Below are positions 17,313 to 27,338 of a stretch of 64,000 nt of DNA, one piece after another; within the stretch, counting starts at the first letter, position 1; each line of letters begins with the position of its first letter. Below the pieces are notes generated by a model that saw nothing but the letters and a program-made list of their open reading frames with translations, was not told where the DNA came from and searched no databases. The stretch is from positions 1-64,000 of the forward strand of contig QXWV01000045.1 in assembly GCA_009911195.1 (NCBI GenBank), in the 5' to 3' direction. This DNA is from Lachnospiraceae bacterium. Lineage in GTDB: Bacteria > Bacillota > Clostridia > Lachnospirales > Lachnospiraceae. The position numbers and the translations under genes were made by a program.

Positions 17313-18293
17313 CTATCCTTCCATAATCTGTAGGGAGCGGATATAAGGGTCTTTGATTTTCTCCATTAGCGTTAATGTATGATTTTCCAGGAAATTGTCT
17401 TCCTCCCCGGTCAGACCTTGCGCAGCAAGTTCCTGAAGCACTAAATTGCATACCGCTTCCATAATCAGCACGCATTTGTCATTGCCATTAAGGGTATAGA
17501 GATAGTCATTTTCCCCAAGACCTTCCCAAGCCGCTGACTGCCCTTCCATCAATGCTAACAAATTCAGGATATCCCCTATTTCAGACAATAAAGGGAGTTC
17601 CCGCATCCCCCGGTGCATCCATTTATAAAACGGGGTATACCGTTTATTCAAAAGATAGACCATAGAAATGGCGTTTTTTGTAAACTCCGCCAAAGCCAGT
17701 TGCGCCGCCACGTTTTCCCTTCTTTTCATGGCACGGGCATAATTATACTGCCCCGACTGTGCCATAGCAGCAGCCCTGGCTGTTATTTTCTTTATCCTTA
17801 CATCTTCCGGGTAGAAATCCAGAAGCCCATTCCTAATACGGGTGAATTCCCCCAATGGGTCTTCAAACACTTTTCCGTTGGTAGCGGTGCAAAGGGCTGT
17901 CTCAGGGATTCTTATCCATGCTTTATTATCCCTGGGCACATCCTCTATTCCCAGAAGCCTGTAATAAAAATCCGGGATGCAAAAAACCCCTACCCGTCCA
18001 TCTCCATGAAGGCTTTCCTGCCTCCCCCTGGCCCCTTCAAAATCCTTGGGAAGCTTCCGGTATTCTTCCATCATAGCTTCCCCATATATTTCATAGTCTT
18101 CCTTTGTCAACCACAGACAGAAAGAAGGCCCGTAATCGTGGTCCATGGAAATGTTATCGTCGAACCCAAGGCATTCAGACCCCTGCCCAACCAGCCCTGC
18201 GGCCACCCGGCCTTTTATTTTCGGGAATTTCTCTTCCACCATTTTCTTCCCATAGGCATAATAATATCTTTCCGATAATTCCAGCCCTTTCAT
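17313..18293 (-). CDS. DUF4037 protein, nucleotidyltransferase-like
   Basis: 326 residues. The N-terminal segment LVGQGSECLGFDDNISMDHDYG (written here in family terms: GS...G, then D-D and DHD) matches DUF4037, whose fold resembles minimal nucleotidyltransferases. The acidic residues could bind metal. Conserved middle motifs are DPLGEFTRIRNGLLDFYPEDVR, split by the family, and SGQYNYARAMKRRE. No signal peptide. A TPR protein gene lies 44 bases upstream in the same direction; DUF4037 and TPR proteins occur together or fused in other genomes. Substrate unknown. Confidence 0.82.
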   Translation of the reverse strand: MKGLELSERYYYAYGKKMVEEKFPKIKGRVAAGLVGQGSECLGFDDNISMDHDYGPSFCLWLTKEDYEIYGEAMMEEYRKLPKDFEGARGRQESLHGDGRVGVFCIPDFYYRLLGIEDVPRDNKAWIRIPETALCTATNGKVFEDPLGEFTRIRNGLLDFYPEDVRIKKITARAAAMAQSGQYNYARAMKRRENVAAQLALAEFTKNAISMVYLLNKRYTPFYKWMHRGMRELPLLSEIGDILNLLALMEGQSAAWEGLGENDYLYTLNGNDKCVLIMEAVCNLVLQELAAQGLTGEEDNFLENHTLTLMEKIKDPYIRSLQIMEG

Positions 18294-18337
18294 TCAGGTT
18301 ATCCCCTTTCTTGTTTGGTATAAAATAGCATTCATGT

Positions 18338-19204
18338 TCAGACCCGTATCCGCTCATAAATGCGTTGTGCCTGTTTCCGGAATTCTTCTGCTTTCTCTGC
18401 ATTTTGCAAACAGTCACATACCGCGGCGCAATTTTCACAAAGCACCGCATAGCTTTGATTTTCCCCGAAATGCTTCTTCACTTCCGCCAAAGCTTTTTCA
18501 TAGGAAGCAAGGGAATTTTCGTAATCCCCTATACGGTAATAAGCCTCCCCCACACCAGCCAATGCGGCGCTGTAATGGGCATCCGTCTCCTGGTTGTTTC
18601 CATTCTTTTCAAACAGTTCCAGCGCTTCCTTCAATGATTCCCCTGCTTCCTTTTCCCTGTCCAGTTTAAAATAAAGGAGCGCCAGGTTGGTCAAAGTGGT
18701 AGCCTGTTCCACCTCGCTCTCCGTAAGCTTTCTTACAATTTCCAACGCCTTTTGCAAAAGGGCTACCGCTTCTTCATTTTCTCCCATCTGCTCCAAAAGG
18801 ATGCTCATATTATTATAAAGCCCGGCAAAACGGTAATCCCCTTCTGGCAGCAAATGGCCATAAATCTGCAAAGCCTGCCTGTAATATTGTAATGCCTGCT
18901 GGGCTTTCCCGGCCGCCCGGTAAGCGGTAGCCGTATTCACCAGGGTAGTGGCAAAATGCTCACTGTTTTCCAATTGCAGCTCCTCCATCAGTAAAAGCAC
19001 ATCCTCCGCAATATCAAATGCTTCCCTGAACATGGATACGCTCCGGTAAAAGCCTATCATTTCATTTCCAATGGTGATATAGGCGGCATAATCCTCCCCC
19101 TCTTTCGCCTTTTCCAGAGAACCTGTCAAAAAGGGGGCAACTTTATCCAATTCATTTCTTTGAAAATATCCGTCCAACTCGCTGAAAAATTCTTCTATAT
19201 TCAT
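18338..19204 (-). CDS. Tetratricopeptide repeat protein
   Basis: 288 residues, mostly TPR helical pairs of about 40-42 residues between positions 75 and 280 (NTATAYRAAGKAQQALQYY, NNMSILLEQMGENEEAVALL, TNLALLYFKLDREKEAG and AGVGEAYYRIGDYENSLASY). No catalytic domain, signal or membrane helix. It likely acts as a protein-protein interaction scaffold, possibly for the DUF4037 protein that follows by 44 bases. The N-terminal helix MNIEEFFSELDGYFQR is a family-type cap. Confidence 0.85.
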   Translation of the reverse strand: MNIEEFFSELDGYFQRNELDKVAPFLTGSLEKAKEGEDYAAYITIGNEMIGFYRSVSMFREAFDIAEDVLLLMEELQLENSEHFATTLVNTATAYRAAGKAQQALQYYRQALQIYGHLLPEGDYRFAGLYNNMSILLEQMGENEEAVALLQKALEIVRKLTESEVEQATTLTNLALLYFKLDREKEAGESLKEALELFEKNGNNQETDAHYSAALAGVGEAYYRIGDYENSLASYEKALAEVKKHFGENQSYAVLCENCAAVCDCLQNAEKAEEFRKQAQRIYERIRV

Positions 19205-19294
19205 TCCATAACTTCTTCCTTTCCATGATTCTCTTTACTCTTTGAGTATTTTACCATATAATGAAAAATATGAAAAGGAAATGGAGACATACTT

Positions 19295-20047
19295 ATGAGA
19301 ATAATATTTATCAGACACGGAGACCCAGATTATAAAAATGATACGCTGACGGAAAAAGGCTGGAGGGAAGCAAAGCTCCTGGCCGAAAGGGTCAGCAAAT
19401 GGCCGGTAAAAGAATTTTACTGCTCCCCGCTTGGACGGGCCAAAGATACCGCTTCCTGCTCTTTGGAAAAAATGAACAGAAAAGCGGTTGTTTATGACTG
19501 GCTACGGGAATTTACTTATCTTATTACCGACCCCACTACCGGAAGATACGGCGTTCCCTGGGATTTTATGCCCTCCTACTGGACGAAAGAGCCAATGTTT
19601 TACGAAAAAGAACATTGGTATGAAGCTTCCGTTTATCAGCAAAATGAAGATATCAGGCCGAAATATGAGGAAGTATGCCGCGGCATTGATAGCCTTCTGT
19701 CGGACTATGGTTATCTCCGCGACGGCAATGTCTACCGCACGGACACCTCTTCCATAGACATTAACCCGGAAGGGAAGCCTTATACCTATTGCGAGGATAC
19801 CATTGTAATTTTCTGCCATCTGGGCGTGACCTGTGTGATGCTCTCCCATTTATTGGGAATTGCGCCTACTTTGCTTTGGCAGAATTTTTTCCTGGCACCT
19901 ACATCGGTAACAATCCTTGCTTCGGAAGAACGGATGCCTGGCACAGCCTATTTCCGTGTGCAGGCCATGGGAGATACTACCCATCTTCATGATGGGAAAG
20001 AGCCAGTTTCTTCCATGGGATTTTTTACCGAGCCGTTTCATATGTGA
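19295..20047 (+). CDS. Histidine phosphatase family protein
   Basis: 250 residues. The catalytic loop IFIRHGDPDY is at the N-terminus, with RHG carrying the phospho-accepting His 8. SPLGRAKDTA (about 45-54) provides the second Arg, and FCHLGVTCVM near 177 the second His. The middle region (about 75-165) is longer than in PhoE/GpmB-type enzymes. Substrate unknown. SD GGAG is 8 bases before ATG. It is divergent from the TPR gene and convergent with the glycosyltransferase. Confidence 0.88.
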   Translation: MRIIFIRHGDPDYKNDTLTEKGWREAKLLAERVSKWPVKEFYCSPLGRAKDTASCSLEKMNRKAVVYDWLREFTYLITDPTTGRYGVPWDFMPSYWTKEPMFYEKEHWYEASVYQQNEDIRPKYEEVCRGIDSLLSDYGYLRDGNVYRTDTSSIDINPEGKPYTYCEDTIVIFCHLGVTCVMLSHLLGIAPTLLWQNFFLAPTSVTILASEERMPGTAYFRVQAMGDTTHLHDGKEPVSSMGFFTEPFHM

Positions 20048-20068
20048 GTGTGCCGCAATATAAAAGCT

Positions 20069-21469
20069 CTACCTCAATATAAAATAAATATCAAATTCTA
20101 AGGTGCTAAATCCAAAAGTACCACATTTTTCTATATCCAGGCCATTAATTTGGGGAGTATCTTGCAGATAATGTTCATTGTCAAAAATCCATACTGTACC
20201 AGCCTCCCCAAATTCCTCCTGGCCCAGCAGTTGCATTTGCTGCACATCTATAGCCATATTTTCTATATCCGGAAAATAATATTCCACACAATTTCCAAAA
20301 AAGCCATAGTCATCCCGCATATACAAAATAACATCATCTGGGGTTACCCTCTTGCTGATAAACTCAACTGTCTTGGATGTATTCCGGTTCAATTGTGTCC
20401 GAAACGCATTCCGGTAGCAAATTCCCCCGGAAAAGGCACAAAGCAGGCATACAAGCATTACCGCATATTTATTCTGGAATTTTGCCATACCGCTGATGCC
20501 AAGAACTGCAAGGCACATAGGCATAATCAAATAGCGGCTAACTAGGATTGGCCGGAATCTGGAGGCATACCATATGGAAAATATCAAAATACCCCATAAA
20601 GCGCTGCCACACATCAATGTCCAATAGCATTCTATATTCCTGCTTTTTAGAAAATTGAAAACGGCAACTGCCATAAGAAGAATAATAATAGCCGGGAAGA
20701 TATGTTCTGTATAGGGCACTTCCCCATCAAACAGTTCTCTAATGGGCGCTAACCTGGAAGAAGGAAAGGTAATCCAATAGTTTCCGTTCACAGTCATTGT
20801 CTGCTTCCATGCCACAGGAAGCCAGGGCAGATACCCCACAATGGTCGCTGCGCTGCAAAGAAGCCAGCGGATGATATTCTTTTTATTGTGCGTAAAAAGG
20901 AAATAAAGAATCAACCCTCCATACAAAAAGACCATCGTCAAAAGTGCATAATAGTGGGTATAGGCCGCAAGCAGGCTGAAAAGGGTAAAGCAAACCCAGC
21001 GCTTTTTATTCTCTTCTTCTTTTAAAATATAATATGACATCATGCCGCTTAAAACCGTAAAAACACTCGCCAGCATGTACATCCTCACTTCCGTTGTCTT
21101 CTGGATGCCAAAGGTATTCAGATAAAGAAAGAATGAATAAAAAAATGCTGTTTTGATTCCGAAATTACGTTCCAGAAATAAACTGCCACCCCAGAGCAGT
21201 ACCATTCCGGCCACTGCCGAAAATATTCTTGCAGCAACCAGGCTTCCCCCCGTTAAATCAGTTATTATTTTCAGCAAAAAATAGTACAAAGGCGGATGGA
21301 CATCTGCCACCAATGTTTGTATTACTTCCTTCCATCCCAGACGGCACCACTGCAGGCTGAAAAATTCATCATAATTAATAGTATCCTGGAAACAGAGGGA
21401 AAATATCATTGCAGAGAATATGGTCAGAGTCAGGAAAAGAAATGGTTTGGGGTTGAATTTTTTTGTCAT
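20069..21469 (-). CDS. GT39-like (ArnT/PMT-type) membrane glycosyltransferase
   Basis: About 466 residues from the ATG at MTKKFNPKPF. The start is uncertain: in-frame starts also exist at 21490 (ATG) and 21502 (TTG), none with a good SD. Some ten to twelve membrane helices. The first extracytoplasmic loop has NYDEFFSLQW, and VADVHPPLYYFLLKI follows; these are the acidic catalytic and HPPL motifs of polyprenyl-phosphate-sugar-dependent GT-C enzymes. It would transfer a sugar to a surface acceptor. The acceptor is unknown. No neighbouring glycan genes. Confidence 0.82.
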   Translation of the reverse strand: MTKKFNPKPFLFLTLTIFSAMIFSLCFQDTINYDEFFSLQWCRLGWKEVIQTLVADVHPPLYYFLLKIITDLTGGSLVAARIFSAVAGMVLLWGGSLFLERNFGIKTAFFYSFFLYLNTFGIQKTTEVRMYMLASVFTVLSGMMSYYILKEEENKKRWVCFTLFSLLAAYTHYYALLTMVFLYGGLILYFLFTHNKKNIIRWLLCSAATIVGYLPWLPVAWKQTMTVNGNYWITFPSSRLAPIRELFDGEVPYTEHIFPAIIILLMAVAVFNFLKSRNIECYWTLMCGSALWGILIFSIWYASRFRPILVSRYLIMPMCLAVLGISGMAKFQNKYAVMLVCLLCAFSGGICYRNAFRTQLNRNTSKTVEFISKRVTPDDVILYMRDDYGFFGNCVEYYFPDIENMAIDVQQMQLLGQEEFGEAGTVWIFDNEHYLQDTPQINGLDIEKCGTFGFSTLEFDIYFILR

Positions 21470-21550
21470 ATAAATAGCTTGCCCTTTCATTATGTTTGAC
21501 AAAATATGATTACTTTAAATCTGATTTCTCATTTCATAAAATTATGTTAT

Positions 21551-21585
21551 AAGGGTGGATGCCGAATTTCCGGTTTCCACCCTTT
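21551..21585. terminator. Terminator downstream of leuD
   Basis: GGGTGG and CCACCC arms with an inner CCG/CGG pair. There is a T-run on plus and a weaker TTATAA on minus. It lies about 10 bases after the leuD stop. Confidence 0.6.
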
Positions 21586-21594
21586 TGTAATGTA

Positions 21595-22083
21595 TTATTT
21601 CCCGTTAATATAATTTACCAAACCTTCCGCCGCAATAATCTTTTGCATGAATTCCGGGAAAGCCTGACCCTGGAAGCTTGTTCCTTTTGTCAGGTTTTTA
21701 ATAACTCCGCTATCGAAGTCCACTTCCACTTCATCCCCTGCTTCAATTCCTTTGGAAGCTTCCGGGCATTCTACAATGGGAAGCCCGATGTTGATGGCAT
21801 TGCGGTAAAAAATCCTGGCGAATGTTTCCGCAATTACACAACTTATCCCTGCCGCTTTGATGGCAATAGGGGCATGTTCCCTGGAAGAACCACAGCCAAA
21901 ATTTTTATCCGCCACAATAATATCTCCCTTTTTTACCCTATTGACAAATTCTTTATCAATGTCTTCCATACAATGAGTGGCAAGTTCCACTGGGTCAGAA
22001 GAATTCAAATACCTAGCGGGAATAATCACATCGGTGTCCACATTATCTCCGTATTTAAATACAGTTCCTTTTGCTGATTTCAT
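21595..22083 (-). CDS. leuD: 3-isopropylmalate dehydratase small subunit
   Basis: 162 residues, typical for the archaeal/clostridial short form. LeuD completes the active site of the leucine-pathway isomerase with LeuC. Visible motifs are [16 protein letters not shown] at the N-terminus and [21 protein letters not shown] near residue 60, split by the family, which contacts the substrate. It follows leuC after 137 bases, with a small hairpin in that gap. Confidence 0.96.
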   Translation of the reverse strand: MKSAKGTVFKYGDNVDTDVIIPARYLNSSDPVELATHCMEDIDKEFVNRVKKGDIIVADKNFGCGSSREHAPIAIKAAGISCVIAETFARIFYRNAINIGLPIVECPEASKGIEAGDEVEVDFDSGVIKNLTKGTSFQGQAFPEFMQKIIAAEGLVNYINGK

Positions 22084-22165
22084 ATTTCCCTCATTTCTGT
22101 ACGGCTTTTTATACTCAAAACCATATTTTAATTGAATTATTTTAGTTTTCTCATTTTAAAGTATC

Positions 22166-22196
22166 AAGTTTGCAGATACCGCACAACCGCAAACTT
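22166..22196. repeat. Hairpin between leuC and leuD
   Basis: AAGTTTGC at 22166-22173 and GCAAACTT at 22189-22196, perfect 8 bp, no T-run. The same AAGTTTGC core occurs in the hairpin near 38.45 kb. It may modulate the leuC-to-leuD ratio; this is inference. Confidence 0.45.
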
Positions 22197-22221
22197 AAGG
22201 ATTTGGAAACTTGGCTTCTCC

Positions 22222-23484
22222 CTATAATTTACATGGGCAGGAAATTTTACCGGCCACAGCGCTGGCTGCTGCTACGGCAGGGCTTGCAAGATAAATCTCC
22301 GATTTCACATGCCCCATGCGGCCTACGAAATTACGGTTGGTGGTGGAAACACACCTCTCACCTTCTGCTAAAATCCCCATATAACCCCCAAGGCATGGTC
22401 CACAGGTAGGTGTGCTGACCACAGCACCCGCTTCAATAAAGGTTTTCAGCAGCCCTTCTTCCATCGCCTGTAAATAAATCGCTTGTGTAGCGGGAATTAC
22501 AATACAGCGCAAACCTTTTGCTACATGCTTTCCGGAAAGCACCTTTGCCGCGATGCGCAAATCATCCAGCCTGCCATTGGTACAAGAGCCAATCACTACC
22601 TGATGGATTTTTATATCCTCTTTGATTTCATCTATTGTTTTTGTATTTTCAGGTAAATGAGGGAATGCTACCGTAGGGCGCAGCTTGCTTAAATCAATGG
22701 TATATTCTCCCTCATAAACGGCATCCTCATCCGCTTCATATATGGTATAGCTTTTCTTAGAATGCTCCTTCATATAAGCAATGGCCAAATCATCCACTGG
22801 GAAAATCCCATTCTTGCCGCCTGCTTCAATGGCCATATTCGCTATAGTAAACCGGTCATCCATGGTGAGGTTTCCAATCCCTTCCCCCACAAATTCCATA
22901 GATTTGTACAAGGCACCGTCCACACCTATTTTTCCGATAATATGTAAAATGACATCTTTTCCGCTCACCCATTCCGAAGGTTTTCCAACCAAGTTAAATT
23001 TAATTGCCCCCGGTACCTTGAACCAAGCTTTGCCCGTTGCCATTCCGGCCGCCATATCCGTGCTGCCCACACCGGTGGAGAAAGCCCCCAGTGCTCCATA
23101 CGTGCAAGTATGGGAATCCGCTCCGATAATCACATCCCCGGCTACAGTAAGACCCTTTTCCGGCAGCAAGGCATGCTCTATCCCCATTTCACCCACCTCA
23201 AAATAGTTGGTAATTTCATTGCGGTAAGCAAATTCCCTGACGCATTTACAATGTTCCGCCGATTTTATATCTTTATTAGGTACAAAATGGTCAGGCACCA
23301 ATGCTATTTTATCTTTATCAAAAACGCCTGCCACGTTCATTTTTTCCATTTCCTTAATGGCTACAGGGCTTGTAATGTCATTTCCCAATACTAAGTCCAA
23401 ATCCGCTTCTATTAGCTGCCCCGCTTCCACTTTCTCCAGCCCGGCATGCGCTGCCAGAATTTTCTGGGTCATTGTCATTCCCAT
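22222..23484 (-). CDS. leuC: 3-isopropylmalate dehydratase large subunit
   Basis: 420 residues, the short LeuC form. It is an aconitase-like enzyme with a 4Fe-4S cluster that interconverts 2- and 3-isopropylmalate. Cluster Cys residues are in IGSCTNGR (about 299) and PTCGPCLGG (about 358). Substrate residues are in [13 protein letters not shown] (about 121). SD GGAG precedes ATG. It forms a unit with leuD. No T-box or leader peptide was recognised in the 98 bases upstream. Confidence 0.97.
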   Translation of the reverse strand: MGMTMTQKILAAHAGLEKVEAGQLIEADLDLVLGNDITSPVAIKEMEKMNVAGVFDKDKIALVPDHFVPNKDIKSAEHCKCVREFAYRNEITNYFEVGEMGIEHALLPEKGLTVAGDVIIGADSHTCTYGALGAFSTGVGSTDMAAGMATGKAWFKVPGAIKFNLVGKPSEWVSGKDVILHIIGKIGVDGALYKSMEFVGEGIGNLTMDDRFTIANMAIEAGGKNGIFPVDDLAIAYMKEHSKKSYTIYEADEDAVYEGEYTIDLSKLRPTVAFPHLPENTKTIDEIKEDIKIHQVVIGSCTNGRLDDLRIAAKVLSGKHVAKGLRCIVIPATQAIYLQAMEEGLLKTFIEAGAVVSTPTCGPCLGGYMGILAEGERCVSTTNRNFVGRMGHVKSEIYLASPAVAAASAVAGKISCPCKL

Positions 23485-23582
23485 TTTCGTAATTCTCCTT
23501 TCTAAGCCTATCCTTATGCTGTATAATTGATTTTCACCGCTTATAATAACTTAGCCTATGGCCTAACTGGGGATTTGATTGT

Positions 23583-24689
23583 TTATGCACTTTCACTATC
23601 CGGTGCTATATGTCCTGCCAGTTCTTCAAATTCTTGTTTTGTCTCTTTTAAGCATTCCAAAAGCTTGGGTGAAAAAATACCGCACTCCCCGTTTAGAATC
23701 ATCTGGAATGCTTCTTCCTTTGCAAAAGCGTTTTTATATACTCTTACATTTACCAGGGCATCATAAACATCCGCCACCGAAACAATCTGGGCGGAAATAG
23801 GAATATCCTCACCTTCCAAGCCATCGGGGTATCCCTTGCCATTATACCGTTCATGGTGATGCCTGCAAATTTCATATCCGATTTTGGCATATTCGTCATT
23901 CCAGACTCCCTGAATACTGGTTAATATCTCGCAGCCTCTAATAGTATGGGTCTTCATATACTCAAATTCATCCTGGGTTAATTTAGCAGGTTTTAAGAGA
24001 ATACTGTCTGGTATGGCGATTTTCCCTAAGTCGTGAAGGGCACTGGCAGAAACAATCACTTCTATCTTTTTGTCTGTCAGCTCATACTCAGGATATTTCC
24101 GGCTAAGCTGCCTTGCCATAATTTCAGTGTAACCTTTTACCCTCTTTACATGTTCGCCGCTCTCCAGATTTCTGGATTCCACCACTGTACCAAGTATATC
24201 TATAATATTTTCGTTGCTCTGTTTTAATTTAATAGCCTGCTGTTCCAGCTTTTTGTTCTGTTCACGCAACGTTTTTGTCTGCATTGCCACTTTATGCTCA
24301 AGTTCTCTTTGATACTGGAAAAGATTAACAATATTTTCTACCCGTTTTTTAACAAGGGCATTATCAAATGGCTTATGGATAAAATCGGATACTCCATATT
24401 CGAAGCATTCCTTTTCCACATTAATCGAAGTCTCCCCACTGATGACAAGGACAGGTATCCTTTCCATCCACATCCTTTGCTCCATAACCTTTAAAACTCC
24501 GAAGCCATCCATTTCAGGCATAATTAAATCCAGGAGAACAACTGCAATTTCATTATTTTGATTATCCAGGCATTCCAAAGCCAACTTTCCATTTTCCGCC
24601 GTGATAATATCATACTCATCCTTTAATATTTCTGCCAATAGTTCACGGTTTAGCTCCATATCATCCACAACAAGTACTTTATTGCGCAT
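23583..24689 (-). CDS. Response regulator with HD-GYP phosphodiesterase domain
   Basis: 368 residues. REC receiver domain at 1-120 (KVLVVDDMELNRELL, phosphoacceptor in VVLLDLIMPEMDG). Coiled coil at about 125-165 (LREQNKKLEQQAIKLKQ). HD-GYP domain at about 170-350 with HDLGKIAIPD and RYNGKGYPDGL. HD-GYP enzymes hydrolyse cyclic di-GMP. No cognate kinase is adjacent. The ATG chosen follows GAAGGGAG. It sits between leuCD and the ilv genes with no obvious link to either, and its upstream region is the repeat block B. Confidence 0.93.
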   Translation of the reverse strand: MRNKVLVVDDMELNRELLAEILKDEYDIITAENGKLALECLDNQNNEIAVVLLDLIMPEMDGFGVLKVMEQRMWMERIPVLVISGETSINVEKECFEYGVSDFIHKPFDNALVKKRVENIVNLFQYQRELEHKVAMQTKTLREQNKKLEQQAIKLKQSNENIIDILGTVVESRNLESGEHVKRVKGYTEIMARQLSRKYPEYELTDKKIEVIVSASALHDLGKIAIPDSILLKPAKLTQDEFEYMKTHTIRGCEILTSIQGVWNDEYAKIGYEICRHHHERYNGKGYPDGLEGEDIPISAQIVSVADVYDALVNVRVYKNAFAKEEAFQMILNGECGIFSPKLLECLKETKQEFEELAGHIAPDSESA

Positions 24690-24831
24690 ATTTCTCCCTT
24701 CTTTTACCAAAAGCTCTCCCTTATTGCCCTATCTCTAAGAAAACCGCTCCCTCTTGCAAAGGACCGGCTCCTTATACATAACTAAAATGACTGTTATTTA
24801 TATATTATCCTGCATCTTACAAAAAGTCAAT

Positions 24832-24999
24832 GGTAAAAAAGTGTCTTCGACACTTCATGAAGAACCTTTGGTTCTTCGTCAATTTATGTCCGTCTGGCGA
24901 CGGAATTTCCTATAAGGTAAAAAAGTGTCTTCGACACTTCATGAAGAACCTTTGGTTCTTCGTCAATTTATATCCGTCTGGCGACGGAATTTCCTATAA
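24832..24999 (-). repeat. Two tandem 84-bp terminator-repeat units (block B)
   Basis: Units at 24832-24915 and 24916-24999 differ at one base. On minus each reads linker ACCTTATAGGAAATT, hairpin TCCGTC/GACGGA, hairpin AGAACC/GGTTCT, then AAGTGTC/GACACTT with T6, which is terminator-like. They follow the ilvC terminator. The linker, the first and the last hairpins are shared with block A near 14.1 kb. Confidence 0.85.
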
Positions 25000-25036
25000 G
25001 GTAAAAAAGAGTTGCGGCTTTTATAGAAAGCCGCAA
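25000..25036 (-). terminator. ilvC terminator
   Basis: Minus strand TTGCGGCTTT-CTAT-AAAAGCCGCAA followed by CTCTTTTTTACC, 20 bases after the ilvC stop. Its outer GGAG and CTC-T6-AC edges match the GAGTTGGCC terminators elsewhere, while the stem core differs. Confidence 0.88.
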
Positions 25037-25056
25037 TGCTCCATTTCATGGAAATA

Positions 25057-26097
<1,041 letters not shown>

Positions 26098-26203
26098 CTA
26101 TCTTGTTCTCGTTTTATAACTGAAAGGGTAATACCCTAAGAGCTAACTTATCTTTTATGCTGCCATAATCTTTCGCAACTGAAAAAGCAAACCCCATCCC
26201 CCA

Positions 26204-26713
26204 TTATTCTTCCAAATAGGTTACGTTGCCGATTCCCCTGCCAAGCCCGGTAATGCCTGTCCGTGCCAATTCCAGTATCTCATAGCCTTCCAGCAGGCTG
26301 ATAAACGCTTCAATCTTCGACTGGGTTCCTGTCAATTCCACAATCAGGCTTTCCGGCGCTATGTCGACGATTTTTGCACGGAAAATATCCGCTACCGAAA
26401 TCACTGCCTGCCGTTCCTTCGCCGTTGCTTTTACCTTAATCAGCACCAATTCGCGGAACACGCTGTCATCCGGCGCAAGCACTTTAATATCCCTTACATC
26501 TATCAGCTTTGCCACCTGTTTTTCAATCTGGTCCAGAATCTCATCATCCCCCGAAGCTACGATGGTAATCCTTGTATATCTGGGGTCCGCCGTCCCTCCT
26601 GCCGAAATGCTTTCGATGTTATAGCCCCTTCTGGAAAAAAGCCCAGATATCCGGCTCAATACCCCCGATGTATTATCCACCAGAAGCTGAAATACTTTTA
26701 CTTTCTTATGCAT
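26204..26713 (-). CDS. ilvN: Acetolactate synthase small (regulatory) subunit
   Basis: About 169 residues. ACT domain at the N-terminus (VDNTSGVLSRISGLFSRRG) followed by the IlvH-type C-terminal domain (VADIFRAKIVDIAPESL, IEAFISLLEGYEILELARTG). Small subunits bind valine or isoleucine and activate the catalytic subunit. The start is uncertain: ATG 4 codons upstream (26725) is too close to AAAGGG, and the chosen one is 13 bases away. It is the second small-subunit gene after ilvB and is the more canonical of the two. Confidence 0.92.
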   Translation of the reverse strand: MHKKVKVFQLLVDNTSGVLSRISGLFSRRGYNIESISAGGTADPRYTRITIVASGDDEILDQIEKQVAKLIDVRDIKVLAPDDSVFRELVLIKVKATAKERQAVISVADIFRAKIVDIAPESLIVELTGTQSKIEAFISLLEGYEILELARTGITGLGRGIGNVTYLEE

Positions 26714-26829
26714 ACAAATGACCATGCCCTTTCTATAATTTGCAGATTTTACACAGGTATCTATTATAAAATGAATCTATCGCCCATAAAGAGTTCATTT
26801 ATCCGACATTTATTTTATCAACTGCACCT

Positions 26830-27312
26830 TTAAAAGTCAATACACTTCGGCAGCGCAAGGGTTCCCGTCCGCGCCACTTCTACAATGCTGATGGACTGGA
26901 GCATCTTAATAAAAAGCTGAATCCGTTCCGGTATATCACATATTTGTATAATCATCATATTTTTGGACATATCTACAATCTCTGCCTTCATAATGCTGCA
27001 GTTTTCCATAATATCCTTTCGGTTATTGCGGTTATATTTCACCTTAACCAACATCAGTTCCCGGCTGATGCTCATACTTTCATCAAAAGTTTTTACCTTA
27101 ATTACATCCAGTTTTTTATTGAGCTGCTTTTCTATCTGCTCAATGGTACGTTCATCCCCGCTGCTTACAATCGTCATGCAGGAAACCTCTTTATCGTCCG
27201 TTTCTCCCACAGCCAGGGAATCAATATTGAAACACCTTCTGGAAAAAAGCCCGGCTACTTTACAAAGGACACCGGAGCGGTTTTCCACCAGTACTGAATA
27301 TATTCTCTTCAT
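26830..27312 (-). CDS. ilvH: Second acetolactate synthase small subunit (IlvH-like)
   Basis: 160 residues from the ATG 9 bases after AGGAGG. ACT domain (VENRSGVLCKVAGLFSRRC) and C-terminal part (IMKAEIVDMSKNMMIIQI, VEVARTGTLALPK). Clearly homologous to the adjacent ilvN product but divergent in the effector region, and it has Cys and Ser at otherwise conserved sites. It follows ilvB after about 26 bases, so it is the first partner made. Two small subunits for one large subunit may give separate valine and isoleucine responses; this is inference. Confidence 0.9.
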   Translation of the reverse strand: MKRIYSVLVENRSGVLCKVAGLFSRRCFNIDSLAVGETDDKEVSCMTIVSSGDERTIEQIEKQLNKKLDVIKVKTFDESMSISRELMLVKVKYNRNNRKDIMENCSIMKAEIVDMSKNMMIIQICDIPERIQLFIKMLQSISIVEVARTGTLALPKCIDF

Positions 27313-27338
27313 TACTTTCATCCTCCTGATTTAAAGTT

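Larger units (their letters stand above)
24690..25056. other. Intergenic region between ilvC and the HD-GYP gene
   Basis: 367 bases without a gene. It holds the ilvC terminator and two tandem 84-bp repeat units (separate entries). The rest, next to the HD-GYP start, is A/T-rich and should contain that gene's promoter. Confidence 0.65.

Noticed and set aside
24832-24999. Tandem repeats as a CRISPR array
   Set aside because: Only two units, directly abutting with no unique spacers, and no cas genes nearby.
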